Shown here: piece by piece, positions 1-11,037 of the stretch
Layout of the letters: every line of letters starts with the position of its first letter
Numbering within the stretch: the stretch's first letter is position 1
NCBI RefSeq assembly: GCF_007655135.1
Contig: NC_045129.1
Span: 18,388,274 to 18,452,273, forward strand
From: Punica granatum
Lineage: Eukaryota > Streptophyta > Magnoliopsida > Myrtales > Lythraceae
Direction of reading: 5' to 3'
Length of the DNA stretch: 64,000 nt
The notes under the pieces: generated by a model
Databases searched by the model: none
What the model was told of the DNA's origin: nothing
Seen by the model: the letters and a program-made list of their open reading frames with translations, nothing else
Made by a program: the position numbers and the translations under genes

Positions 1-1280
1 GGCATTTTTTGACTTTGAGTCCTAAATGTTTTAGAATGGCTAACCAAGTTCTATAAGTTTTCAAAAAGTGTCAGTATTGATCCTAAATTTAATTTACTTT
101 GACCGTTGATGACACAGCACGTTTCTATTGGTCCGATTGGAAATCCTTGCTCCGGTAAAACTGTTTCAACAACCCGACTTGGCTTTCATCCTTTCAACCC
201 GAGTATCAAACCGACTGGGCAACCGAGAATCAGATCTCTCTCTTTCTTTCTTTTTTCTTCTTCTTTTTCTTCTTCTTCCTCTTCTGCTGTTGCTTTCTTC
301 TTCTTCCTCTTTCTTTCTTTCCCAAGTGTAATGATCTCCCTCCCTCATGCTTTGTTGTCCTCCTCACATTTCCTGAGGTTTTGACTGCGAACAAACTCGT
401 GGCCCGCCGATCGTTACTTTTTCTCCCTTTACTGGAGCTTTGCTTGGTCATGCTTATGCTTCCATGGATTGGCTTTTCAGCTCTGTTTCCTTTCCCAACA
501 TGACTTTGTTTGTCTAGCTTACGCTAATAATTGGCTCGGCCGGAGTTCCGAAGCAATCCTTGGGAAGAGAATTCCTCTGTGGTGATTATAGCTAATGTTT
601 TAGGAAATTATACTTGCTCGTTACTTCCTGTGGATCGTATCCCGCGAACAGATTTCTATGATAAACTATCTTGCCTCTTGATCACCATACATATGTTTGC
701 CAACAATTTGAAACTCGATCGAATCAATGCTGTGACAATGTCATATTGCATTTTAAGTTTTTGGGGTAGCACGATGATCAATTCTAGGCTTTGACTTTTC
801 TCACCTTCCAGAGAAATTTCGGGGGGGGCATGCTTTGATTTTGTCATATTTCGGAACTATTTCTTCATCAGGTTATAAGAATGAATTTGAGAATCAGCAG
901 AAGAAAGAAAGAAGAAAGAAAGAAAGAGGAGGAAGAAGAAGAAGAAAGTAGGAGCAGAAGAGGAAGCAACAGAAGAGGAAGAAGAAGAAGAAGAAAGAAA
1001 GAAAGAAAGAGATAGATCTGATCCTCGGTTGCCCAATCGATTTGATACTCGGGTTGAAAGGATGGAAGTCAAGTTGGGTTGTTGAAACGGTTTTACTGGA
1101 GCAAGGACTTCAAATCGGACTAATAGAAATGTGCCACGTCATCAATGGTCAAAGTCAGTTAAATTTATGACCAATACTGACACTTTTTGAAAATTTATAG
1201 AACTTGGTTAGCCCTTCTAAAACATTTAGGACTCAAAGTCAAAAAATGCCAAATAAATAGGACCAATAATGTCATTCTCC
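1..1280. mobile_element. Long-TIR DNA element (MULE-like), non-autonomous
   Basis: The first ~245 bases recur in inverted orientation at ~1008-1250: the left edge GGCATTTTTTGACTTTGAG is answered by CTCAAAGTCAAAAAATGCC ending at 1250, and long stretches between also pair. Inside each arm lies a mirrored low-complexity tract (TTC-rich at ~240-330, GAA-rich at ~895-1012). The true right edge is probably near 1280 (ATTCTCCC), with the matching left edge cut off by the window, so the target-site duplication cannot be read. The core (~360-890) has no recognisable transposase; a short open frame at 531-794 is unidentified and could be captured host sequence. Arms this long resemble Mutator-like elements; that assignment is inference. 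Confidence 0.7.
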
Positions 1281-1507
1281 CAAATTTAAATACGCATTAT
1301 TTATCCTCTATAAATATACGGATTGTTTAAAACAAAGTTGTACGTGAAAAATCTATAGAAGAACATATATATCAATTCTTTTCAATGCAATACTAAAAAA
1401 GCAAAACTGATTTATAAGATTACGTCTCCATCACACCATAAATGTTTCAGTTTTTTTTATGTAAACAATAAAAAATAATAATGCTTTTTGAGAAAGGGAT
1501 ATAATAC

Positions 1508-2775
1508 AGCAGAATAAACGATCAATTTCGTCCATGACTTATGCAAGTTGTATCAATTGGATTCTTAAGAAAAATGTTACATCAATTTGGTTCATGGTTA
1601 CATCAATTTCGTCTTTGGTCACATCAATTACGTCATTAGTCACATCAATTTAGTCTCTCCGCTTAGTCACATCAATTTAGTCCTTCCTTAATCACATCAT
1701 TTTGATATTTGTCAACATCAATTCTTTACATCAAAAATGTTCATCTAATCTTCTTCATCCTTTTTACTACTTTTGTCTCTGCGCTGACTTTGGAGCATTC
1801 ATTCTCATTGCTCGGACCTTCGATTCTAGTATTTTAGTGGCTATAGAAAGTTTATACATAGTACTACTATTTAGGATCAAGTTTTAATCGAAAAGGCAAA
1901 GAAACAAGTTTAAAAAATGCGGTTGAAATTTGATTCACTCACAAGGCATAAATTTCGGAGAACTATATCTCTCAAATTGTGCAACAAATTACAATCCGTC
2001 AAGTGTTGTAACTTCCTTACAATATGAGGAATTTGTCTATATAATTTTTTTGGACTAATATTGACTCTATAAGAATTTGTTTCCGTGTTTTAGAGAGAAA
2101 GCTTTATATGTCATTAATGGCAAATTCTTATAGAGTCAATATTGGTCCAAAAAATTATATATACATATTCCTCATATCGTAAGAAAGCTATAGCACTTGA
2201 TTTCTCGTAATTTCGTTACACGGATTGAGAGATATTACTCTATGAATTTTTGCCTTGTGAGTGAAAAACGAATTTCAATAGCATTTTTCTAACTTGTTTC
2301 TTTGCTTTGTTGCTCGAAACTTGATCATAAGTAATAGTGCTATGTATAAGTTTTCTATAGCCACTAAGAACATAAAAATCGGAGATCCAAGCAATGAGAA
2401 CGAATGCTCCAAAGTCAGCTCGGAGATAAGAGTAGAGGATGGAGAAGACCATGAGACCTTTTTTTATATAAAGAATTGATGTTAACAAGGACCAAAATGA
2501 TGTGACCAAGCGGAGAGATTAAATTGATGTGACTAAGCAGAGAGATTAAATTGATGTGACTAATGACGAAATTGATATGACCAAAGATGAAATTAATATG
2601 ACCAAAAACGAAATTAATGTGTCCAATAATTAAATTGATGTGACTAAGAACGAAATTGATATTATCAGGGACCAAATTGATGTGATCAGGAATCAAATTA
2701 ATATAATATTTTTTCAGGGGTCTGATTGATACAACTTGCATTAGTTATGAACGAAATTGATAGTTTACTCTAATA
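1508..2775. mobile_element. Foldback element: almost entirely palindromic
   Basis: The left half (about 1508-2078) is matched along nearly its whole length by the reverse complement of the right half (about 2130-2775), leaving a loop of about 50 bases centred near 2100. Paired landmarks are GATCAATTTCGTCC with the complement of GAACGAAATTGATAG, and TATAGAGTCAATATTGG near the loop. Each outer arm is a degenerate short tandem array built on ACATCAATTT with a period of roughly 18-21 bases. No coding capacity is seen. The structure would fold into one long hairpin RNA if transcribed. Family unknown; a Foldback/MULE-derived element is the closest description. Confidence 0.7.
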
Positions 2776-3890
2776 CAGTAATGTACATTCTTGTTCGTGA
2801 CCTAAGAGATTTCATATTTCATTATCACTGAAGAAAATTTTCATGCCCTATTATTTTTCATTTACTCTTTTTAGGTCTATCGACAGCTCTTTTTAAGTGA
2901 AAAAGAAAAGACAGCAAGTCTTTTCTATTCCACCATTATTATGACCAAAAGGCGTATTGTTCAGGCAACTATGTTTTAGCCTCATTAGGGTCGAAGAGCT
3001 TCGACAAATACCTATCACTCACTCGCTTATTTAATCCCTCATTCAATTCAAAAGCAGCAGAAATTAGGTTATACGTACATCTTGGACTGGTTAGGGATGC
3101 AGACTTAGCTTACAGCCGGATGAAAGGTCATCTTTTGTTTCCCTTTCAATTTTTAAACGTCGTTGTCATCTTAAAGCTCCATGAATCACTGTGTGACCAC
3201 AGTTAATGTTTGCTCGGGCTACCTACCTCTAAGATAGAGAGAACACAATTATCATTTTTCTTTATTTTGATAAATTGCAATTAGTATCTACTCAGTATAC
3301 TAAATTTTCGCGGGGTTGATAAGTGATATGGTGTCATATCCAATTCAAGAGTATCGTCATCATTGTATATGGTAAATTGCGTATGTCGTTAATGTTGTTT
3401 TCAACTACTATATATAGCAGGTTCTGTAATTTCCAGTTGGTGAGTCCCGCTCAAAGCTTAATTCGAGGTGAGTAAATGCTCTTGGCACAAAAGGAAGAAT
3501 TCACCAAATTCCAATATTAAAAACCATTTATAAATTTGTCATTCTGCTCAATTTTTTACCCAAAAAAAAAAAGTAAACTATATAAATTCAGCACATCTTA
3601 CCTGAATTATAATTAATGATCAATTGATGCAATTGCCAGGGCGGTAGTTGCAAATATTTTAATTTTGAGCAGACTTTTAGATTTCCTGCTCTCGAGCTAC
3701 ATTAACATGCTCCATTTGGCGGTACGCCAGTTCTCATTACACATGGCAATGGGTAGAAAATAATTTTACGAGAAACGGACATGGTCGTTCTCTTGTCTGC
3801 TTGATCCCGCAGTTTCACAGGCAACTATATCTTTTTTATGACGGGATATTTTATAACTGTACATTATCTAATCTTGTATATTTATAGTGT
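2776..3890. other. Intergenic stretch, no gene seen
   Basis: AT-rich sequence without a convincing reading frame or repeat structure. Only short homopolymer runs are visible. Confidence 0.5.
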
Positions 3891-4144
3891 GTTTGGTTTT
3901 AGAGTTGAGTTTAGTTTAATTTTGATTTTAATTGGGTTGTAATGATTGTATTGTTGAATTATAAGAAAAAGTGTAAAAAAGTAATAAATAGTTGAAAGAA
4001 TTTAGTATTAAAAATTAAATTGAATATAATAAAGTTGTATGTGGGTTTATGTATGGGATTTACTTTTTTTACTTTGAAGAGTTAATTTTTGTTATGTAAT
4101 GAGTAGAGTTAAAGTTACAGTTAAAATTTATTATGAAACCAAAC
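3891..4144. mobile_element. MITE with GTTTGGTTT termini
   Basis: Short AT-rich element starting GTTTGGTTTTAGAG and ending in the inverse GAAACCAAAC. Its interior (GGGTTGTAATGATTGTATTG and the following bases) recurs almost unchanged at 25317-25515, and in inverted sense inside 35104-35477, so it is one of a dispersed family. No coding capacity. Confidence 0.55.
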
Positions 4145-4265
4145 GGAGCATAAGCATCGTAGAATCCCATAGATATATGTTTCCTTTCACGTAAAGGCAA
4201 GTCTGCCTTCTTATACATTCATCCATTGTAATGAAATTTTGAGCTTTCATGTTCCAAAATTATCA

Positions 4266-4279
4266 TGGTATATCAGAGC
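4266..4279 (+). other. Decayed primer-binding site of a Copia element
   Basis: TGGTATATCAGAGC resembles the initiator-Met tRNA complement TGGTATCAGAGC that follows the 5' LTR in most Copia elements, with two extra bases (TA). It lies 47 bases before a Copia gag remnant on the same strand, so an LTR end is expected near 4264. Confidence 0.5.
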
Positions 4280-4325
4280 GCCTTTATTCTGGGACTGATT
4301 AAATTTTCCTACGATTGATTCTTCA

Positions 4326-4857
4326 AAAACTTGATTTAGGAATGTCAGTGATTCTGAAAGGAGCCCGAAGAAGCAGATTGAAATCCCGAAAGCCATGGAG
4401 AAAGGAGATGGCTCGGGAAAACGGGTCGAAGTTCCAGCGGTGTATCATTTGACATCGTCGGATGGCCCAGGAAATCAGATCACTGCATCCAAGCTGAATA
4501 GCGACAATTACCTGAAGTGTTTTCGTGTTACAGACTACGTTAAGGGCCAAGAGCAAGCTACCTTTCATGAACGGTACTCTCCAGGAGCTGTAGGAAGATG
4601 ATCCGAATCGAGAGAGGTGGGAAGTTAGCAATTACACGATCACCGCATGGATTTTCAGCACGGTGAAGGAGGATCTCCAGTCGAGTGTTGCCGATGCTAT
4701 GGATGCAAAGAACCTTTGGGATGACTTAAAGGAGAGGTATTCTCAGTGAAATCAAACTCAGATATATCAAATTAAATCCAAGATATGTTTTCTCAAGCAA
4801 GAGGGACGAAATGTACGGGTTTATTATGGGAAGATGAAAACGTTGCGGCATGGAGGT
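4326..4857 (+). pseudogene. Copia-type gag N-terminal fragment (decayed)
   Basis: The translated plus strand carries the start of a Ty1/Copia Gag polyprotein: a segment reading YHLTSSDGPGNQITASKLN, followed after a frameshift near 4600 by WEVSNYTITAWIFSTV, LWDDLKERYSQ and, past a stop codon near 4747, QIYQIKSKI. These match in order the Gag N-terminal and UBN2-type regions of plant Copia elements, from family knowledge. It is broken by at least one frameshift and one stop and ends near 4857, with no protease, integrase or RT downstream. The PBS-like motif just upstream fits a 5' end of an element whose rest is deleted. Confidence 0.7.
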
Positions 4858-5959
4858 TGATGAGTTTAGTACAATAAAATAGAAATCAGAATAGTTAATA
4901 AAGGGTAAGTGTAGTTCCACAATGAGTATCGGATGTGGAACATTTTAGTTTTCAAACGAAGGGATGTGCTATTATACTATACTCTTTTTTATATGGAGGC
5001 ACCTATATTTGACCAGCCTTACGTCTTAATTCATTGAGATATATAATTATATAATCAAGACATACGCTTAGTGATTCTTTTATATCATTTTCACTTTGAG
5101 CATGACGAAGGCATTTAGGGTATATCATTTGAGCCAAATAGCCTCTCTATCACGTTTTACCTGAAGTAAACCGACTTTGAGCCGAAAATTGCATTATTTT
5201 CTTTCATAACCCACACAATTGAGCCTTAAACCTGGAAAAAAAAAAGTGTTCTGCCTAATTCTAGGACTAGTAGAGCATTTTCATTCTTGTTTGGTTGGGT
5301 TATTTTTGTATTCACTAAATCGGAAAGATTGAAGATGTCAGTTGATTTGGATGAAATGTTTTGTTTTGGGATGATGACATTCCTCTGCTGATTGTATGAA
5401 TAGAAAGAAAAACAAAACAAGAAGAAGGAAGGCAAAACAAATGAAGAAGAAGAAATCTGGAAAGAACATAAAGAAAAAGGGAGTTTGTGCGTTTTTGAAT
5501 GCTCCTAATTTGAGATTTTAGGGAAGAGGATAATTGAATGCCTACTAAGTTCTATGATTTTAACCTTTCATATCTCAAATACTTCACACGCCCTTTTTGA
5601 CCATGTCCCCATTACAACCAAATGAAAGACCTTTGGATTCATGTTCTACATTTGATATAAGTAATGGAGATAAGATGAACAAGCAAGTCTATGGTAGTGC
5701 ATTTTTTATGGAATTGAATTCGAGAGTAAATACATAGATCAAACACATGAGAGATGGAGTGCAAACACATGCCTTGTGAGGTTCTATTATGTTAGCATGT
5801 TAGATTTTTTTTATGAGAATATCATTTTCAAGACCCTTGAGTTGGTGTGCAATGTTTTCTTTACGAAATTCTATATTCTCTAATAACTTGACTATACCCC
5901 TTACAATTGACATGTGTTGTTCTTAGATGTCTATAGAGAGATAGATGATTTACTTTCAT
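4858..5959. other. Non-coding stretch, probably decayed retroelement interior
   Basis: AT-rich DNA with no convincing gene. Its position upstream of a polypurine-like site and LTR suggests eroded internal retrotransposon sequence, but no domain is recognisable. Confidence 0.35.
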
Positions 5960-5966
5960 TAGTTTT

Positions 5967-6002
5967 GTTCGAGGACGGCCTAAAGCTAAGTGTGGGGCGA
6001 TT
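5967..6002 (+). other. Polypurine-tract region before a gypsy-type 3' LTR
   Basis: TTCGAGGACGG followed by AAAGCTAAGTGTGGGGCG is the sequence that typically precedes the 3' LTR in plant gypsy elements of the Athila/LARD kind. It ends directly at the inferred LTR edge. Confidence 0.5.
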
Positions 6003-7384
6003 TAATAAGTGCAACAATGGTCATATATTTATTGCCCCGACTTATACTTTTGGTGAGTTCTATTTTGCTTTTAGTCACATTATTCCTTATTTTAGACTTT
6101 TCATTTCTTTACTATGTCTTTTGTGTTTGTAGGTGTTAGCTGGAGTGGAATAAGAGGAAATCGTGGAAACGTATTGATTGGCAAATAACTATGGAATGTG
6201 TTGAATATAACCAGCAAATAAGGATGGAGAATGACAGTTCAACTCAATTAATTGCTGAGATTACATGCCAAGGATAGAAGAGAAGAAGAAGGAAAAATCG
6301 TTGCAAATTGGAAATGTCACGTGTGAATAATTACTTGCTTTGAGAATAAGACCATTTATGACTTCGCTAGATTGCTGCACATACATAAGAAAGTCTCTTC
6401 TACACATTTGTGGAGGGGAAAAAGGATAGGAGAGAAAAGGAGTGCTGCCTTTTTCTAGCTCTTCGAAGGCCAGATCGGAATTGGCGGTGATCAAGGCTCG
6501 AGCTTTCAAGTCCAGTTTGCCATCAACGAAGGAGCAAGCATGAGTTTTTCTTTATTTTTCTTTTCTTTGTCCTTCGATTTTAGAACCATGAGTGAGTAAT
6601 TTGTTTATTCAGTAGTGGGAGGAATGAAACCATGAATTTATAATTATGAGACTCGAATCTTGTGCTTAATGGAATTTGGATTTACTATTATTTACATTTC
6701 ATGATTCATCTATACTTAGATGTTCACGATTGAAAGTTTAGTTGTATAGGTGGCCAACTATTCAGCTTTGTTTGATTTATAATACTAGCTACTGATTTTA
6801 AGTCCATAATTGCTTAGTTGAGTTAGCATTAGTAGCAAATAATAGAGATGGTCAAGTTTGTATCCACTATTATGGTGAATCATGATCTAAGTTTTTATAA
6901 ATTGCGCTAAGTATATTTATTGCCTTGGGTTAATATATCTTTCTAGTTCATAATGATGCTATTAAATTAACCATGCGAGTATTCGAGGGTTGGTTTAATG
7001 GTTAGGGTTTGATTGCAGGTCTTACCAGATTAAACTATTAGTAAATGAAATATAGGAAATTGGGGCGCTTGTGTGAATTCTACAATCAATCTCTTAAAGT
7101 TAGCAAATTGAGTTTTCGTCAATGATTAATCTCTAATTCATGGTGGATTTCTCATCCTTCTACTAAATCCATTTTACTCTTGGCTAAACCTTACAAAATT
7201 AGTTGCTTGCTTACATGGTGATTTGAATCATCTTCCCCCACTTTATTGTTTTCAATTCACCGTTTGTTAGAAATTTCGAATTTTGATAGCTAAATACATA
7301 GTCCTTTTGGGATCTATCTCTACTTGTTCTATCCACTAAGTTAATTTAGAGTTAAAATTAGTTTGGTACATTCGGCACGCATCA
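6003..7384 (+). mobile_element. Gypsy-type LTR (3' LTR or remnant)
   Basis: The stretch begins TAATAAGTGCAACAATGG, one change from the common start TGATAAGTGCAA, and ends GGCACGCATCA, a usual LTR end in Athila/LARD-type elements. It has no long reading frame and is 1.38 kb, a normal LTR size. A polypurine-like region abuts the left edge, so this is best read as a 3' LTR. No PBS follows. The pairing of start and end is recognised from family knowledge; a second LTR copy is not present in the window to prove it. Confidence 0.5.
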
Positions 7385-8156
7385 GAATGCAAGAAACCAA
7401 TAAATAAAGTTCCGGGAGGTTCTGAGCCATCAAACAGGGGAGGCATTTTTCCTCTAAATTTTCACTTATTTTTAAATTTTTTTAATTTTCATTTATTTTT
7501 TATTTTACTTATAAATTATTTAGTTTTCAAATTTTTTCACTTATTTTTTATTTTATTTTAAATTTATTTCAAGTTATTTAATATTTCCGGAGTGGTTGTA
7601 ATTTTCAGATTTTTTGAATGTTTTATTTCTATTTTTTATAATTAATGACTTTTATTTCAATTTTCAACTTCAATTTTTTGAATTCTCGTTAGTTTTTATT
7701 TTTTTACATTTTCTGGATTTTATTTCATTTTATTTTTATCTTTTAGGCGTTCTAGCATTTTTTTTTCTTTGAACTTTCATTAATTTTCTTTAATTTATAA
7801 TCTTTAATTGTTTTGAAAAATTTTACTTTTCTTTGAATTTTGTTATAATTTTTTTAAAATTTAATTTGCAGATTTCAATTTGTTTCTTTTATGATTTTTT
7901 TTAAATCTTTCTAAATAAATTATTAATTTGTTGCAGAATGGAGGGGAAAGAGATATTTCATGTGTGTGTTCGCTCACATTAAAGTATTATATTGATCCTT
8001 AGTTTTTAATGAGAACACATGTCAGATTCTGGTCAAAAGCATAAGATGGGGACAGGATTAGGGAACGGAGAATACACATTCGCGAGATTTATTAGAAAAA
8101 TACAAATCCACGTTCGATCAAACCTATCACAGTATCTTGTAGGAGAAGCATACTTC
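7385..8156. other. T-rich intergenic stretch
   Basis: Extremely T-rich on this strand (about 7430-7920), with no gene. Nothing else recognised. Confidence 0.5.
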
Positions 8157-8166
8157 TCAAGATGAA

Positions 8167-8376
8167 TTGCAAAATATGTTGCGGCATGTTGATTCAATGA
8201 TTACATCCCAGATTGGTAGGGTCAGGTTAGATCTGAATGAAACACTAGCTGAATTAACTAGAGGAATTACCCGGCAAAGCTCTGGACAACCCACTGTTGG
8301 GCAAAACTCAATGACTAGGGGGAAAGAACCTATGTTTGATCCTAACGTAGTGCGGATCACAGTTTCTCAAGCCTAA
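8167..8376 (+). other. Unidentified 69-codon open frame
   Basis: The frame starts MQNMLRHVDSMITSQIGRV and has a composition more protein-like than its AT-rich surroundings, including an LDLNETLAEL segment that could be helical. It may be a scrap of a retroelement gag or of a captured gene, but I do not recognise it. There is no clear promoter, splice or partner domain. Confidence 0.2.
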
Positions 8377-9196
8377 ATTTGAATTTAGACTCGAAGGGAA
8401 TAGATTACGTCTAAACCTGACGAATAATACCCAAAATGACCATGATAAAAAGAGAAAATTTTCAACTTTATCAAAGAATTTTTATTCTTGAGATGTAGAG
8501 TAATAGCTTTATTTTACAATGAGATGGACTACATATATAAAGGCCTAAGACAACTAACAAGACACTAAAATAGAAAATTAGAATATAGACTCTTACTATA
8601 TATAACTTCCTGAAACAAAACATGTAATTGTTCCAAAATAGGAAACTTAAAACTCTTGACACAAGCTAAAATAGGAAGTAATATATAATTCTAAATATCT
8701 TTCTATCTAAATAAGATAAATTATCCAATTAAGATTATAATATTCATAATCTATGAATCGAGACATTTCATTTTCCCTTTCCACATCACAAGAATATTTT
8801 CTTAATATATCCAAGATATGCTTCTTTGGGTTTGGGCTTGTTGATATGGATTTGAACTGAAAATCCTTCTCGTCATGATGACACCTTATCCCCCCAATCG
8901 GAGTGGTTGAGGGTTATGTTCCCGCTAGCAACATCGATCGACAAATGAGGTGGCCGGTGAAGGCTCCCTCATCCCCGATTTCGGGAATCCCAATCAAGAT
9001 TCTCGAAACCCTAATTCCAGAAATCCCGATTGGGATTTTCCGTAATCGGGGGGCCACCCTACCTCCCGGATCGACTTCGCCGGCTGGTTCTATGCCCGCC
9101 GACTGGTTTTGTACCTGCCGATTAAGGGGTGGGGTGGCCAGCGGGCCTCCCCCGCTCCCACCTTTACCCCCGACTTCGATTTCTTTCTTTTTTAAA
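8377..9196. other. Intergenic stretch, no gene seen
   Basis: AT-rich up to about 8880, then a more GC-rich 300-base patch (8890-9190) with an open but unrecognised frame on the plus strand. No function assigned. Confidence 0.4.
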
Positions 9197-9201
9197 TTGT
9201 A

Positions 9202-9232
<31 letters not shown>

Positions 9233-9266
9233 TACTACTACTACTACTACTAATTATTATTATTAT
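9197..9266. repeat. Microsatellite (TTA)n then (CTA)n
   Basis: An uninterrupted run of ATT triplets that passes into ACT triplets and back to ATT. Confidence 0.9.
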
Positions 9267-10578
9267 AAATGATTTTGTCGGAATTTTAACAGAGCGGGCA
9301 AAGTACCTATTTCCCATAGAGGTTGGGGGGTAATGTGCAACTTTTAGAAGGCCAAGGGGCAAGCCTTTATCACCCTCAAAGCTCGAAGGGGCAAAATGTT
9401 TTTCCTCTTATCATTTTAATAGCAAAACAATATAATTTTAGAAAAATTAAGAACATTTGTTATTATTAAAATTAATCTTATTGAATAAAATTTTAAATTA
9501 TAGCTAAATTTATAATAGTTCAATTAACTATTAAGTAATCTCTCACGGAAATAACTGAGCCATTTAGCTAAAATTATGCAAATTCACAAAACTTAATAAT
9601 TTGAGTAAGAATAGCACAAGTAGTGAAGTCATCTGTATATAAACATATATTTATATATATATATATATATTTTTTTTATTCCCTCTTACTAAATTGTGAT
9701 AGAATGGTAAAATTAAAAAATAAAATATAATCTAGTAGGTTGAATATATGTTTTATGGTCAACATATTTTTGTGAAAAGATATAATATATATATATATAT
9801 ATGTAGAGTGAAATAAATTGTGGTCAGTAAATTTATTATTTTAATTACTATAATATTAAAAAAATAAAAACGTATACCTCTTTATACTAGTAAATTGGTT
9901 ATGAATGATAAACTCCACTAATTGTTTGCATTAAATGACCTCATAATATTATTTTACAATCAGTATCAATTCAATCTAAATTGTATTACCAATGTCATCA
10001 ATTGATAAAAGAAACCATAAATTTAGTGACAGTGAAGAGAAATGGTATTATTATGGCTATTAAATTTTGAATTGTTTTAATTACGTAGATATCTTTATGT
10101 AAGTTAGTTTTGGAGTTTATATGCACGTGGTGAGGTTGTTTTGCCAATATCAATACAAACTCTTGGTTTGGGTAATCCTATCTATTAGGCAAAATATTTA
10201 CAAGGTAAGGTAAGTAATTTCTTTCAATTAATTTATAATTCTAATTTAACATCTCTTTTATAACTATGTTCAATTGGCATATTCTCATCAAAGCCTAAAA
10301 AAATTGGAGCTTATTACCAAGTTCATCATGAATCAAGATTGCAAGAAACGAAGTGAATCGTGTTATTTCTCCCAAAATTAAGTAATTTTTATATTCTTTT
10401 ACTTTTATTTAAATAATTTATACCTCAGAGAGGGTATGATACAATTTGATTATATATTTCTAAATCTTTTCAAAACTTAAAGTTTCCTCACTCATCCATT
10501 AAAAATAGTAATATGATAACTTATTAATGAAAGAGAATAATAAATATTTTAACTCATAGTTATTAGGATTTTACCTAA
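9267..10578. other. AT-rich intergenic stretch with TA microsatellites
   Basis: No reading frame of note. Short (TA)n runs lie at about 9650-9671 and 9784-9802. Confidence 0.5.
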
Positions 10579-10892
10579 AATGGCTCATGGTTTATGCGTT
10601 TTGTCAAATCTATCATATGTTTTTTTTGTCAGCTATATCACATGGTTTACATTTTGCTTCAAATTTATCCCGTCGTTATCTTTTCCGTTGACGTGTAACG
10701 GCCGTGCTGACGTGGCGTCCACATGGCAGGTGGGGCCCACTATCTCTCCACGTATCACGTCAGCACAACCGTTAGATTTTGACAGAAAAGATAACGCCGA
10801 AATAGATTTGATGCAAAAAGTAAACCATAGGATATATCTGATAAAAAAAACATATAATAGATTTGACAAAACGGATAAACCATAAGTCATTT
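10579..10892. mobile_element. MITE with ~110-bp inverted arms
   Basis: Left arm AATGGCTCATGGTTTATGCG and on to GTTATCTTTTCCGTT at about 10690 is answered by the inverse in the right arm (about 10780-10892, ending CATAAGTCATTT). The GC-rich centre contains GCTGACGTGGC and its near-inverse ACGTCAGC. It is a near-palindromic, non-coding element. Similar 'gctgacgtggca' centres are seen in MULE-derived MITEs, which is inference here. Confidence 0.75.
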
Positions 10893-11009
10893 GGAATAAA
10901 AACCCCTAGTTATTATTGATTTTGATTTTTTTATTTTATATTCATAAATTTATTTTTTTATTATAAAATTTTGTGTATAAACATGTGCATTGCACGGATC
11001 CAAAAACCT

Positions 11010-11037
11010 AATATATATATATATATATATATATATA
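11010..11037. repeat. (AT)n microsatellite
   Basis: Fourteen consecutive AT units. It follows a GTGCATTGCACGG palindrome at about 10985. Confidence 0.9.

Noticed and set aside
106..451. Serine-rich and Lys/Arg/Glu-rich small frames
   Set aside because: They come from the TTC/GAA low-complexity tract of a transposon arm.
2415..2741. Minus-strand frame encoding a repeating HINLI/HINFV peptide
   Set aside because: It is the translation of the short tandem units in the right arm of the foldback element, not a gene.
10580..10890. Two overlapping frames with similar N-termini on opposite strands
   Set aside because: The similarity follows from the palindromic MITE arms.
10982..11000. GTGCATTGCACGG palindrome, with a similar one near 36597, as a possible regulatory site
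   Set aside because: Two isolated short palindromes in AT-rich repeat debris; probably a common transposon-end word, not enough to call.
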